Assembly (NCBI GenBank): GCA_022376515.1
Contig: WTXI01000084.1
Coordinates: 79,511 to 143,510, forward strand
DNA: 64,000 nucleotides
From: Lactifluus volemus
Taxonomy: Eukaryota; Basidiomycota; Agaricomycetes; Russulales; Russulaceae
Direction of reading: 5' to 3'
This document shows positions 43,001 through 55,689 of this stretch, in pieces. Under the pieces are notes generated by a model. That model made no database searches and had not been told where the DNA came from. It saw only the letters and a program-made list of their open reading frames with translations. Made by a program: the position numbers and the translations under genes. The first letter of the stretch is position 1, and each line of letters starts with the position of its first letter.

Positions 43001-45519
43001 AAACGGTTCGAACGCAGAAAATAGATGCCCCATGATGGAACGGAAGAGAATGTGTGCTTCATGCGGCTTGAAGTATCCTTCGAGAACTTCTTCATATAGC
43101 TTGTCCAACGGATCTTGTCCTTTCCGATCTCTCGAGTGGCCCAAGAGGCGCTGTACGCACTTCCTCTTGCTAAAGCCAAAGCTAGCAGGGGGGCTCTTTA
43201 TGAATTCACTGGCAACAGCTGCCCACTGGAATAAGCCCTCTGCTGCCTTTGCTAGTTCGACACCATGATCTTTGAACACATCCCGAGGGAGCTTCTTCTG
43301 AAGATACGCGAGAATATCTTGCTCTGTCTTGGCAGCCAGTTTCTCGTCATCCATGTAGAGTCTGTCGACGGATGATGTTTCGGCGAACGCAGGTTCGATA
43401 CCACCGTCTGGCCGTGAGGTGATGAGTACGCGGAATTCGGCTGGGAGGTCGATGAGATGTTCTGCGATAAACGTATGTAATCCGGTATCGCCAACTGTAT
43501 CTCCACTTTCGTCCAATGCATCGATAACGATAAGAACCGGACGAGAAAGTGGCACGTTCTTGAGCGGTTCGAGGAGAAGGCTTTCAAAAGTGCACGATAG
43601 TCTCGTGCACCACAAAGCGACGGCTTCTCCTTAAGCACCCGACCCAGCGTGAGTTTGAACGCGGGATTGTGATAAGAAAGATCGCGAGCGATTGTCGTGA
43701 ACAGCTGGTAAGCCTCGGTTTTCGAATGCTCCTTTCGCAGAAAAGCAAAGTAAGAGCCGAGACACTTGTCCTCAAAGTGACGTGCAACTTCGTGTGCAAT
43801 CGAAGACTTCCCTGTGCCTGCCTGTCCGAGGAGAACAAGACCACGTTGAGATTTCGGATTCTCGACCCACTCGATTATATGGTCCAGGAAATCTTCGCGT
43901 GTTCCCGGAAGACAACGCTTCTCATCACCAAATCGCCACCTCCCTTGTAGGGCAATTCTCTGATAATTGCACCCAGTTCTGTGTTCCACTTGTCAGGTTG
44001 ACAGTCCGATATCTTTGTCACCCTAAGTACGTACCAGCTTCTAGCACAGCAATCTCGGTCGTGATAGCAGCACGAGAAAGGAAACTCTCTCGCAGCTGGA
44101 CAAGGGTGGTGCGGTACTGATCTATTTTTCCATCCACTTGGCCGACAATACTCTTCAAAGTACGCTTGCCTACAAATCACACGTTTGTAATGACTAACGA
44201 GAGAGGCTAAGACGACGTACCAAGGTTCACATCCTCCGCATACGATCTGATAAATTTGGCGGATTCGGACACACATTCCAGCATCTCCTCCAGGATCTTC
44301 GCCTGCCTCGACTCCGGCTTGATGTTCCTCAAAGTGTCCGCCTCTTCCGCAAATTCAAAGGCATCACGTATTGCCTCAAGTAGAGTCTGGATGTTATCGT
44401 CACGTTGAACTTGTTGTAGCAAAACCTAGCAGAAGTGACCACAAAAGAGTGAGTGCTCCATATTCTGGGACAAGACAAGGAGATGTACCTCGGGGATCTT
44501 CGAGAGCAGACTCCATGCTAGACTTGCATAAGGATTCAGCTGAAGAACGGCAATTAGCTCAGGATTGATGGACAAAAATGATACGGGCCATACTGCTGCG
44601 ATCGGAGTGACAGTGTCCATCACCCGCTTGATGACGGTAACAGCACTTTTCCATGTTGTTACTGCATTGATCTTATCGATGGCCTCCTCGGCGCGGCGGA
44701 GAGTAGCCCGCGACGTTTCTGTCACGTCGATCTCCCCAATTCGTTGAACAAGAGTACTGTTCTCAATAGGAAGGCCGCCCTGGATAAAGAGTCAAGGGGG
44801 AATACCCGACGTGAGTTGTATGGTTTCAACGTTAGTTTGGGCAGTAGGACGCACAGTATTTCCTTCAGATACAGGGATATCGGCTGCTGGAGGGTCGGGG
44901 CGTTGACTGCCGCTGTCAGAGAGGAACTCGTGTTTTCTGGCACGGTAACCATCAAGAAGACTGTGACCGGCTCTGCAGGGCGTCCAGCACGTCCATCAGC
45001 ACCACGGAAAATGAGTTCAAGTTCTGCATATACGACAATCAGAAAAATGTATGAGTAAAATTTCCATGCATTAGACCGACCGCGACGGGGTTCACAAACA
45101 ACCTCCTGCCTTCCAATAAGAATGTTTGTCGTCGTGGTCTTTCTTCCATAAAGAGATATTGTAATTCTGGAGAGTTGTTGTACGAAACTGTGGGAGACTC
45201 AGTCCTACATAAGAATAAACAAATCGCGACATTTCTCACAAGGTGTCGACGTCTCGTTCCATTCCACGCGTTGAGCCACGCTCCGCACGGATCGTGTCTG
45301 CCACGTCTTCTCTCCGTCGGTTAGAGTAACAAAATATTCTCTGTGTTTCGCAACGATTCCGAGGGTCTTAGGCGAGGGAGGTTGTGCGCTCTGACGACTG
45401 ACAGGCGGACAGAAATAAGTAACTTGATTATCAGAGAGAAAACGTATGACACATACAGTCACCTGAAGACTCCCACTCGGCAGCATATCGCTGATCTGAC
45501 GTTGATCGGTCGTTGACAT
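40049..45519 (-). pseudogene. NLR copy B: C2-helical-NACHT-WD40 gene with frameshifts
   Basis: Same architecture as copy A. ATG at 45519 (MSTTDQRQISDML), C2-like domain 45400-45060 (GIVAKHREYFVTLTDGEKT), helical segment near 44700-44230, Walker A GQAGTGKSS near 43815, Walker B VLIVIDALDE near 43520, VLITSRPDG near 43410, linker 42830-42180, WD40 array about 42150-40370, stop near 40049. The N-terminal half of NACHT is open over 245 codons (43989-43252). Frame breaks occur near 43585 (one base lost), 42820 (two bases lost where copy C is open) and at several places in the WD40 array (near 41870, 41405, 41145, 40605 and 40375). These are mainly 1-2 base losses. It may be a pseudogene, or consensus errors in a repeat. 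Confidence 0.82.
40370..42150 (-). repeat. WD40 repeat array of NLR copy B
   Basis: Same 43-residue units as copy A ([39 protein letters not shown]), about 14 in number but shifted in frame several times. Confidence 0.8.
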
Positions 45520-46239
45520 CCTTCCGGGATTTTGAGAATCTGGGATAAGGTGTTTGAGAACGGTAAAATACTACAGTAAAGCTGATCGAAGTGGAGGTCA
45601 AAGGGCGCAGCGAACAAATAACAAATAATACTAACGGGCGCCCCTGTCTGATCACCCCCCCTTTCTGATCAGTCCAATTTTTCTCGCCCAAATCTTGGTC
45701 AATCACCACAAAATTTAGCCTACAGTATCTAGTACCATGTGTGACCGTATTCCATCCAATTTATTTTTTGGTAGAAATCGTAATGTGTGGCGAAATAAAA
45801 AAAAAACAGTGTGTTTGTCACGCCTGACTGTGTCGGAGTTTACAATATTTCCGAAAATGGCAAGTTCAGCGCTCGCAACAGCCAATCAGAGCCTCAAATA
45901 TGACGTGTGACCATAGCGTGACTCATCAGAAAGGGGGTGATCGGCCCCCGTGGCAACGATCAGATTACCTCGGCGATCCCCGAGATTAGAGGCGCATTTA
46001 TCTTGTTCACTAGTCTCTTACTTCCCGGCGTTCCCCACTGCTTGGTTCCGGGGTGACGGAAATGCTCGTGCTGCAAGCGGGGAACCACACAATCACGTTC
46101 GAAACTACTTGAATGCCCAGTCTAATGTGATTGTCTCACAGAGGAGTGACTCAGAGAGACACCGTCCCCCGTTTCATGGCGAGCCAATTCTGATATGCAC
46201 ATAACTCAAGTGCATTATCTTGTCTTGTATAAATAATAC
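45520..46239. repeat. Inter-unit spacer B
   Basis: Noncoding 5' flank of NLR copy B and the spacer block shared with units A and C (GGGAACGATCAGATTACCTCGGCGATC at 45952). Contains a poly-A run near 45798. Confidence 0.6.
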
Positions 46240-48539
46240 ACATCACCTTCCGCCTCACGTCGATGCGGTGCGCTAGCGTCAAATCACACGCAAATGGCGC
46301 AACGCGCACCATTCTGCTGCAGCGATATGCATCCACACCGCGCCGTCTAATCGATATCGAGCTCGTGCACGCGCAGCGCCGCAATATCGTTTCCCCCGTA
46401 CCTGTCCAGATCACATCCGCTGATGCAGCTGCGCAAGTAGGATCTCTTCTGGACGTTGGAACCCAATTCGAGGTACGTGGCTTGGTCAGGGCGGAGAGGA
46501 CGTGACCATTGCCTCAGGCGTGATGTAACCAAGATTGGGTATATTTGGAGGTGGAGCTCGGAAAGGTCATTGTAGGACAAAAGAAATTGAGGCAAGGCCG
46601 CGGCCACGCGATCGAATCGAGGTCTCCGGTCCAGATTGTTCGGTCCAGAGGAGATGTTGACCGCCAGCACGAGGGATGCTTGCTCCGAGTTTAGATTTGC
46701 CAGTGGGTCGAAAATATACGCCTTGAGAAGGAGGAAGGCATGAATAAGTGCGTGCTCGTGAAATAAGGGGGACGTGACGCAACGTTCTGCCATGTCTTGA
46801 AGGGATCGCACCAACTGTTGCCTGCGGGATAATCAGCCAACCAGCCGCCAGCACCACAGCCTTATATGACGCTGTGGTTTATAGGGATTGCGGGATATAA
46901 CGCAGACTCATGACCATACCAAATCGAACGAATTAGTTGCTGCGTGGATAAGCGGAATCTTTGGCAGCAACAGTAGCTGCATCGTCAGACGAGATCCACA
47001 CCCTATCAATACACATTAACATTCGAGAGGGTGTGTGTGAGAGAAAGAATGTTGAGACACACAGGGCAATCCTGTCGTTTGAAAGAGTCTGGTTTAAGTT
47101 GAGTAATATCTCTGTGCAAAATCCAAAGAAGAATTGAGAGTCCCACCAATGGACCCATAGGATATCTAGATCACCCCGCCACGATCAGCGTCCTCAGAGA
47201 CTCCTGGGCGCACATGCGTGGCCTGCGTAAACGCGTCCAGGGCTTCGTTGAGCGTCCGTCCAGCGAGATCTTGCTGCGTCTGCGGGTTATCTTGATAGCA
47301 CGCGTGTTGATCTCGTTACCGCCAGTGGCGAACAACGTCGAGGGAAAGAGTTCGCAGCGGCACTCAGCAGACTGGCCGTGAATCGATCGTCGCGGGAGAG
47401 GCGAGGTGCAGTTGGCTCGCGGGCGGTTCGTTGGCGTACGTAAGCCGGGGCTTTGCATCGGCGCGCGCGATGTGCTCCGAATACGCTTTCCTCGAGATGG
47501 CCGAGGTATGTCCGGGAGTGTCCATTTCCTATTATGTACATTAACCGTCCCTTTCGTCCTTGGAATACCACGTACGACGGGTACATCGATCCCTCGCTGT
47601 AGCAGGGTCGATTTGGGTTGAATGAAGGATGATGGGAACAGTGGGGACGCACAAGTCCGGCATAGGACACGACATGCGCGACGTCTTGCGGAGTGCAAAC
47701 CGCGTCAGCGCTATATGCAGCCTTTTCCGCGATATCTGTAAATCCGGGTACGACGAGTGGGAAACTCTGGCTGTCGACAACATGCCAGTGAAACGTATTG
47801 ATCTGCACAGCCGTTGTCAGTTCCCACTGATAACATTCAAGAATGTGAGGGACATACATGGACCGTTCAATGTCCGATATCGGGAAGCTACGTGCACATC
47901 ATAAGCCCTTGACAAGCAAGTACCAAAGAAACGCAGAACACGCACAAATTCGCGCCGTGTCTAAGAACCAATTCATCTCCAAAAGTCAGAAAACGCCAGG
48001 GAACGCATCAGGCACGTACTAGTACATGAGCTGGGGATCCTGAGTCTCCAGGGGCGCAACGATCATGTAAACAGTTCCCTGTACTGAACGACAACTGACT
48101 GATGTATACAGACCTCTAACAAGCAAGTAACGAGTGCCTTAAGCACCGCATGGCTTCGTCTGCAGGTATGACAAGACTATACCCATCGTCACGCGTCCCA
48201 AGAGGCATCCCGCTTCCACCTCGATTGGCTGTACCACCACCACCGCATCATCACCACCATGAGCGGTAGATCCAAAATATCTGTGCTCCCGGTGTGGCAT
48301 GGTGGTCATCAAGTCGAGTCGTCTGAGCGTTGGTACGCCATCAGACTCGGAGGTCGCTTCAAAGTCATCTATACCACGCCATGCACGAGCCTACTTAGAT
48401 CGTGAAGGAATTTGAGGGTGCGAGGCACAGAAAAGAGCTCGGTGGGCCGGTTGGAGATGGCGGGGTGGAGACAGAGCGCGTTTGTCAATGGGAGGACGGC
48501 GAATATGACGGAGAAGGGTTTTAAGGGGCGTGGCAGCAT
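46240..48539 (-). pseudogene. GH20 beta-hexosaminidase relic, copy 1
   Basis: Minus strand. A signal-peptide-like start (MLPRPLKPFSVIFAVLPLTNA at 48539) is followed by degenerate DNA. The GH20 barrel then appears at 47860-47170: INTFHWHVVDSQSFPLVVPG, DIAEKAAYSADAV, TPQDVAHVVSYA, and the catalytic region FATGGNEIN, where the family has GGDE, so Asp is Asn. The C-terminal part at 46860-46250 has LANLNSEQASLVL, LLWTEQSGPE and an ADVIWTGTG block. About 160 bp (46436-46600) is inserted between WPR and AAASA compared with copy 2. Multiple frameshifts. GH20 enzymes trim chitooligosaccharides, and secreted fungal ones help recycle cell wall or chitin. Confidence 0.8.
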
Positions 48540-48829
48540 GCTTTGTCTCTTTTCTTTTTCCGGGAGAGTGTACTGGGGAGTGAAGGAAGGAAGGAAGTAG
48601 CCTGCTTCGTTTTATGTCACGATGGCATATGGGATTGCTGAAGTCATGCGATCGCTTCTATGATAGCTGCAAAAATCACCCAAAAGAAAGAGAAAAATAA
48701 ATAAATGAAATCGCTGTACTAGTACTTGGGCAGAAAAACACACCAAAAATGGGTGATGCTGCCGTCGGTCATACATATACGCGGCCTATATGGAGTGAAG
48801 AAAAAAACAGGAAAACAATCTACATCCGT

Positions 48830-49870
48830 AGTTTATAATAACAGTATCCTACCGAAACTTACAGGTCGCCCGCCCCGGCAGGTGCACAACTCCCTCAAAC
48901 GCTGGGGGCTTGCAAATGACCCAAACCTCCAGCCAACGATGCCATCTGATTCTGTACCCCCCAGATCCCTGCCTGGGCCTTCCCTTTTTCAAGATCCCGG
49001 ATGCCCTTACCACCACCCGGTCCAGTTGCATGCCGTGGCCGAGCCGAGTGACATGGCCAACAGGCACCGCTACTTGACTTTGTGGTAGTAGAAGTAGTAG
49101 CAGACGTCGCAACCCAGGAAGTGGTCCCGGCGCTCATGGGAGATTTTGTTGCTGACGCGAGGACATGGGGCTCGCCGCGTTGTACCCGACTGTGCCAGCC
49201 GTTGTCACTGGAGTTGAGCTGAAACGCGCCTGTGGTGACGACGGCGACAGCAAAGAGTTGAAAGTACCAAAAGTCTGGGCTTCGAGTCGGATGACTGCCT
49301 GGGCGTGCCCGTGGCAGGGGAATTGGAGGGGAGCTGAATGCGAGGAGGTCTGTGAGGTTTGATTTGGCGGGAGCCGTCACTGGTCCTTTGTCGAACGTGC
49401 GGTGGCAGTCGCAGTCGCTGGTGGCGAAAGTGGCGCCTCATTATCGAGGCATGTTAATATTATAAGAATGTAGCTTGCCATTCAAGTTATTCAGTAGTTT
49501 GAGTGGAAGGAGCGCCTTGTTCGTCCCTGCGGCTGAGATGGATGTGCTCCCTCCCATTGCTGGCCAAGTGTCGCCGGTGTCGCCAAGATCGAGCAAGTTC
49601 ACGACCGGTGCGAGCACCAGTTTCAGCCCTACTGCTTTCCTGCGGGCTTTGTTTGTGCTGAAAAAGATGAACGAGTCAATTGAACAGTTGGGGAGGTCAC
49701 ACTGGTGGCTGTCGTTGACGGGGTGAGGCCGAGTCCTAGTAAACTACCCCCAATGCCAACTGCTCTGCTGACGGCGGTGCCAGTGGGAAGTGAAGGCAAG
49801 GTGTGATGGGAAAAAAAAATTCTTATCAGATGATCTAAGCGAGGTAATGGATGTCTCATCAACAACAGCA
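48830..49870 (-). pseudogene. Ser/Thr-rich relic with clathrin-box-like motif, copy C
   Basis: Paralog of 39090-40046: VVNLLDLGDTGDTWPAMGG near 49590, KSNLTDLLAFSS near 49360, ATKSPMSAGTTSWVATSA near 49120 and a GIRDLEKGKAQAGIWGVQN end near 48950. The frame is broken between blocks. As in copy B, the trafficking-adaptor resemblance is weak. Confidence 0.4.
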
Positions 49871-49879
49871 TCGTATTAT

Positions 49880-52800
49880 TTAGATAAATTGTGAACATAT
49901 ACGGTAGCCCAGTTCAATCCGTGTACAAAATCTGCCAATCGAAGCTTGGTATCGTGTTTACCTGCAATCCAACCGTGTTAGATCTATGAAAATATGGCCT
50001 GTGAACTCGGGGAATCCATAAAAGGAGTTCTCCTTCGTCACTACACACCCACCCATCACTCTTCAGCAGGAACTTGTTCATAAAATGGTTCTCCTCTACT
50101 CTGGCCTTCTCCACACTACCTGTCACGTGTGATCTTCTGAGGCGGGCTGATGCGCTGCCTCCAGCGAAGGATCGACAGATTTCATATATCCGTAAATGTG
50201 CCTGCCACATCCCTGTTGCAGCATCCCACATGCGAATCGTGCCATCTGCTGAGGCGAGGCGATGTGCCGCCCATCTGGTGAGAATGCGACAGAGTACCTC
50301 TGTGTGTCCAATGAACGGGCCTGCTACGACATCTCCTGTTTGGCATCCCACATGCGAATCGTGCCATCAAATGAGGCCGAGGCAATACGATGTCCGTCCG
50401 GCGAGAATGCAACAGAGACCACCGCATCAGTGTGTCCAGTAAACGGACCCGCTGTGATATCTCCTGTGCAGCAGCATCGCACCCAAATCGTACGATCGAA
50501 GAGGCGAGCAATGTGCTCCCCATCCGGCGAAAATGCAACAGATCTGGCCGAACTGTGTGTTCAGTAAACGGACCCGCTACGAGATCCCCCGTTGCAGCAT
50601 CCCACAGGCGAACCGTGCGTCATCCGATGCCGAAGCAATGCGCTGCCCATCTGGAGAAAATGCAACAGATCTGACCCAATGGTGTGTCCAGTAAACGGGC
50701 CGGCTACGACCTCCCCGTTGTGGCATCCCACACACGAATGGTGTTATCTGCCGAGCCGGAGGCAATGCGCTTCCCATCGGGCGAGAATGCAACAGAGATA
50801 CCCAATCGGTGTGTCCAGTGAATGGGCCTGCTACGACTTCTCCTGTTGTGGCATCCCACACCCGAATCGTTTGATCGAACGAGGCCGAAGCGATATGCTG
50901 CCCATCGGCCGGAACGCAACACATCGACACCATGGTGTGTCCAATAAATGGCCCCTATGACCCGCCCTGTTGTGGCATCCCATATGTAAATCGTGATCAT
51001 CGAGGACGAGACAACGCGCTGCCCGTCTGGGAGAATGCAACACAGTAGACCGAAGCAGTGTGTCCAGTGACGGATCCGGTACCTCTCCTGTTGCGGCGCC
51101 CCACACCCGAATCGTGCGATCCACTGAGGCCGATGCAATGCGCTGGCCATCTGGCGAGAATGCAACAGAAAAAATAAATCAACGTGCCCAGTAAACGGGC
51201 CTGCTACGATCTCTCCTGTCGTGGCATCCCACACCGAATTGCATCGGCGAGGCCGAGGCAATGCGCTGCCCGTCTGGAGAGAATGAGATGAAAGATGATC
51301 GGTGTGTCCAATAAACGGGCCAGCTATGACCTCTCGTTGCACACTCCAGATTCGAATTGTACGATCCTGAGGCTGATGCGATACGCTGGCCGTCTGGAGA
51401 ATGCAACAGAATTGATTTGATCGGTGTGTCCAGAAAATGGGCCTGCAACAACCTTCCTGTCGTGGAATCCCACACCCGAATCGTGAAATCATCCGAGCCG
51501 AGGTGATGTGCTGTCCATCCGGCGAAAAGGCAATAGATCTGCCCCCCGACATGTTCAGTAAACGGCCCGCTAAATTCTCCTGTTGCGGCACGCCACACGA
51601 GAATGCCATTGTCTGCCGAGGCAATGCGCTGCCCATCAGGAGAGAATGCAATCCATGCGACCCAACTGTTGTGTCCAGTAAACGGAGCTGTACAAGCTCT
51701 CCTGTTGTGGCGTCCCACACGAACGTCCCGTCTCCAGACGCCGAGGAGATGTGCTGGCCGTCCGGAGAGAATGCAACACATGTATCAATCGGTGTGTCCA
51801 GTAAATGGGCCTGCTACGAGCTCCCCTGTTGTGGAATCCCACACCCGAATCGTGCAGTCGCTGAGCCCGAGGCAATGCGCCGTCCATCCGGCGAGAATGC
51901 AACAGAGTGACTGCTTCGTCGTGTGCCGAAATCGTCATTTCTAATGCTGGCCAATGAGACAACTGCCGCGCTCCAAGCATAGCGTATGAGGAAATTGACC
52001 AAGGTAATGCTTGACAATATGGGAAGAGGATGGTGCGAATGGCAGCGCAGAGATATAGATATGGGGAGCACTCCTTGCCATGGCCATCCCAAAGTACCGC
52101 ACAAACGCGGACCCATCGTCTACAATGGCCAACAAATTCTCCACCTCGGCTTGGGAAGGCTGTTGTGATTTGCAATAGTTATACATCATGTTGAATTACA
52201 AGGTGTACTCGCCTTCCGCGGTCAGACCGCAACCAGGTCCTCAAAGATGAGAACGCCGGTGATGCAAGGCCCACACTGCTCTTGATGCTAAGCACTTCCA
52301 GCCAAAACAGAACTTCGTCTCAAAAGGGATCGAAGCTTCACGAAGAGGTCCTGTTCGAACGCAACGTGTTCTAGATGATCGTCCCAAAAATGCAGGCATA
52401 TGATAGAGCTGGTGGGATGTTTATGATTCGAGAGTCAATGTCTGGGACATCGCTGTTCGCAAGATATGACGACTCCAGTTCGCAAATGTTGAACTGAGCT
52501 TGTCGAGCATTAAACCAAGGCACGAATGTGCAGCTCGCGGTGGGCATCGACCAGGTCCACATAAAATACATCACTCTTCTTGGTGATCAGAAAGTCGCGG
52601 AATGATGTGTGGAGAGGAATGATGGACGTGTTTGATCAGATGACGTCACATTACTCAGCAGCGAGCCGAGGTGACGGAGCATTTCAACAACGGGATCTGA
52701 ATCATCGGGGTCATCAATTGGGGCATGCAGACGCAGAGAAATCAAAGATTCGATTGAAAGCGGTTCGATCGCAGCAAATAGATGCCCCATGATGGAACGG

Positions 52801-55240
52801 AACAGAATTTGTGCTTCATGCGGCTTGAAGTATCCTTCGAGAACTTCTTCATATAGCTTGTCCAACGGATCTTGTCCTTCCGATCTCGAGAGTGGCCCAA
52901 GAGGCGCTGTACGCACTTCCTCTTGCTAAAGCCAAACTAGCAGGAGGTTTTATGAATCCACTGGCAACAGCTGCCCACTGGAACAAGCCCTCTGCTGCCT
53001 TTGCTAGTTGACACCATGGTCTTTGAACACGTCCCGAGGGAGCTCTTCTGAGATACATGCGAATATCTTGCTCTGTCTTGGCAGCCAGTTTCGTCATCCA
53101 TGTAGAGTTGCGATGATGTTGGCGAACGCAGGTTCGATACCATCTTGTCCTTGAGGTGATGAGTACGCGGAATTCGGCTGGGAGGTCGATGAGATGTTCT
53201 GCGAGAAACGTATGTAATCCGGTTCGCCATTTGCATCTCCACTTTCATCCAATGCGTCGATAACAATAAGAATCGGACGAGAAAGTGGCACGTTCTTGAG
53301 CGGTTCAAGGAAGGCTTTCAAAAGTGCACGATAGTCTCGGGCGCCACAAAGCGACGGCTTCTCCTTAAGCACCCGACAAGGCAAGTTTGAACGCAGGATT
53401 GTGATAAGAAGATCGCGAGCGATTGTCGTGAACAGCTGGTAAGCCTCGGTTTTCGAATGCTCCTTTCGCAGAAAAGCAAAGTAAGAGCCGAGACAGTTGT
53501 CCTCGAAGTGACGTGCAACTTCGTGTGCAATCGAAGACTTTCCTGTCCCTGCCTGTCCGAGGAGGACAAGACCACGTTGAGATTTCGGATTCTCGACCCA
53601 CTCGATTATATGGTCCAGGAAATCTTCTCGTGTGCCTGGAAGACAGCGCTTCTCAACACCGAATCGCCACCCTCCCTTGTAAGGCAATTCTCTGATTCTC
53701 ATATCCAGCTCTGTGTCCCACTTGTCAGGTTGACAATCCGACAACCTTTTCACCGTAAGTACGTACCAGCTTCCAGCACAGCAATCTCGGTTGTGATAGC
53801 AGCACGAAAAGGAGACTCTCTCGCAATTGGACAAGGGTGGTGCGATACTGATCTATTGTCCATCCACTTGGCCGACAATATTCTTCAAAGTACGCTGCCT
53901 ACAAATCACATGTTGCAATGACTAACGAGAGAGGCTAAGATGGCGTACCGAGGTTCACATCCTCCGCATACGATCTGATAAATTTGGCAGATTCGGACAC
54001 ACATTCTAGCATCTCCTCCAAGATCTTCGCCTGCCTCGACTCCGGCTTGATGTTCCTCAAGGTGTCCGCCTCTTCCGCAAATTCAAAGGCATCGCGTATT
54101 CCCTCAAGTAGCGTTTGGATGTTATCGTCACGTTGAACCTGTTGTAGCAAAGCCTAGCAGAAAGGTGAACACCAGAGAGTGGTGCCCTATATATGGGACA
54201 AGACAAGGGACGTACCTCGGGGATCTTCGAGAGCAGATTCCATGCTAGACTTGCATAAGGATTCAGCTGAAGAACGGGAGTTAGCTCAGAATGGATGGAC
54301 AAAAATGATACGGATCATACTGCTGCGATCGGAGTGACAGTGTCCATCACCCGCTTGATGACGGTAACAGCACTTTTCCATGTGTTACTGTATTGATATT
54401 ATTGATGACTTCCTCTGCGCGGCGGAGAGTAGCCCGCGACGTTTCTGTCACGGTCTCGATCTCCTCTGCTCGTTGTACAAGAGTACTGCTCTCGATAGGG
54501 AGGCCACCCTGGATAAACAGTCAAGAGGCAATAACAGACGTGAGTTGTATGGTTTCAGCGTTAGTTTGGGCAGTAGGACGCACAGCACCTCCTTCAGAAA
54601 CAGGGATATCGGCTGCTGGAGGGCTCAGGGCGTTGACTGCCGCTGTCAGAGAGGAACTCGTGTTTGCGGTGACCATCAAGAAGACCGTGACCGGCTCTGC
54701 AGGGCGTCCAGCACGTCCAACAGCACTACGGAAAATGATTTCAAGTTCTACATGTACGACAATCAGCCAAATGTATGAGTAAAATTTCCATGAATTAGAC
54801 TGACCGCGACGGGGTTCACAAACAACCTCCTGCCTTCCAATAAGAATGTTTGTCGTCGTGGTCTTTCTTCCATATAGAGATATTGTAATACTGGATAGTT
54901 GTTGTACGGAGCTGTGGAAACTCAGTTGCACATAAGAACAAAAGAAATTGCGACATTTCTCACAAGGTGTCGACGGTCTCGTTCCATTCCACGCGTTGAG
55001 CCACGCTCCGCACGCATCGTGTCTGCCATGTCTTCTCTCCGTCGGTTAGAATAACAAAATATTTTCTCTGTTTCGCAAGGATTCCAAGGGTCTTGAGACG
55101 AGGAAGATTGTGTGCTCTGAGGACTGACAGGTGGATAGAAAACAATTAACTTGCCTGTCAAAGAGAAAACGTATGGCACGTACCGGTCACCTGAAGGGTC
55201 CCACTCGGTAGCATATCGCTAATCTGACGTTGGTCGGCGG
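49880..55240 (-). pseudogene. NLR copy C: C2-NACHT-WD40 relic, heavily indel-damaged
   Basis: Paralog of copies A and B over its whole length: C2 region 55180-54800, helical segment 54300-53940, Walker A region near 53548, NACHT 53834-53094 (245 codons open, including GQAGTGKSS and LIVIDALDE), linker 52600-51950, WD40 array 51920-50150. The start codon is destroyed: at the position of ATGTCAACC in A and B the sequence reads GTCTCAACC. The WD40 part has losses of 1-3 bases about every 30-60 bp, so no frame stays open. Elsewhere the indels are rarer, especially 5' of 53935. At the position where A and B break (near 52577) copy C is in frame. Confidence 0.82.
50150..51920 (-). repeat. WD40 repeat array of NLR copy C, fragmented
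   Basis: Still recognisable as the same repeat family ([19 protein letters not shown] and VAGPFTGHT pieces), but each unit carries one or more short deletions. Confidence 0.75.
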
Positions 55241-55689
55241 TTGAGACTGTTCCGGGATTTTGAGAACGTGATGCTAGAGCGGTGATACGGAGGGAGGTCA
55301 AAGGGCGTGGGAGGCGACGCGCATTCCGGACGTTGCCGGGAAGGAATCGTGGGAACGCTCAGATTATCTCGGCCATCCCCGTGATACGGGGGAGGCTTAC
55401 ATCTGGTTTCGAACATGAGCATTGCCCGCCATCCTGGAACCAAGCAGGGCGGGAAGTAACGTGGTTAAAAGGTTCGCCCATTGTTTGAAATAATGCACCC
55501 TCCCCTTCAAGATGGAATCGCCTCGTCGAATCTCCTTGGCACTACTGCAGCGACTCCTGGTCTAATGTGATACTTATGCGTTTAGGCTGGGGGAGAGAGG
55601 GCCAAAAGTGGCTGTGGATCTGGGGAACAGATTGTCCGAGTCTCACAGAGTTCATTCTATAACTCAAGTCCATTGTCATCTCTAGAACA
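55241..55689. repeat. Inter-unit spacer C
   Basis: 5' flank of NLR copy C plus the shared spacer blocks (55350, 55577). Noncoding. Confidence 0.6.

Larger units (their letters stand above)
39080..48610 (-). repeat. Segmental duplication unit B (Ser/Thr relic, NLR, GH20 relic)
   Basis: This unit and the next have the same order and orientation, with many nearly identical stretches, for example CTTACAGTATCC-like starts, the NLR body, the spacer and the GH20 signal-peptide region. Confidence 0.75.

Noticed and set aside
33190..51920. Regularly spaced direct repeats that could be mistaken for a CRISPR-like array
   Set aside because: The repeats are coding WD40 units of 129 bp in a eukaryotic gene, with no short repeat/unique spacer structure.
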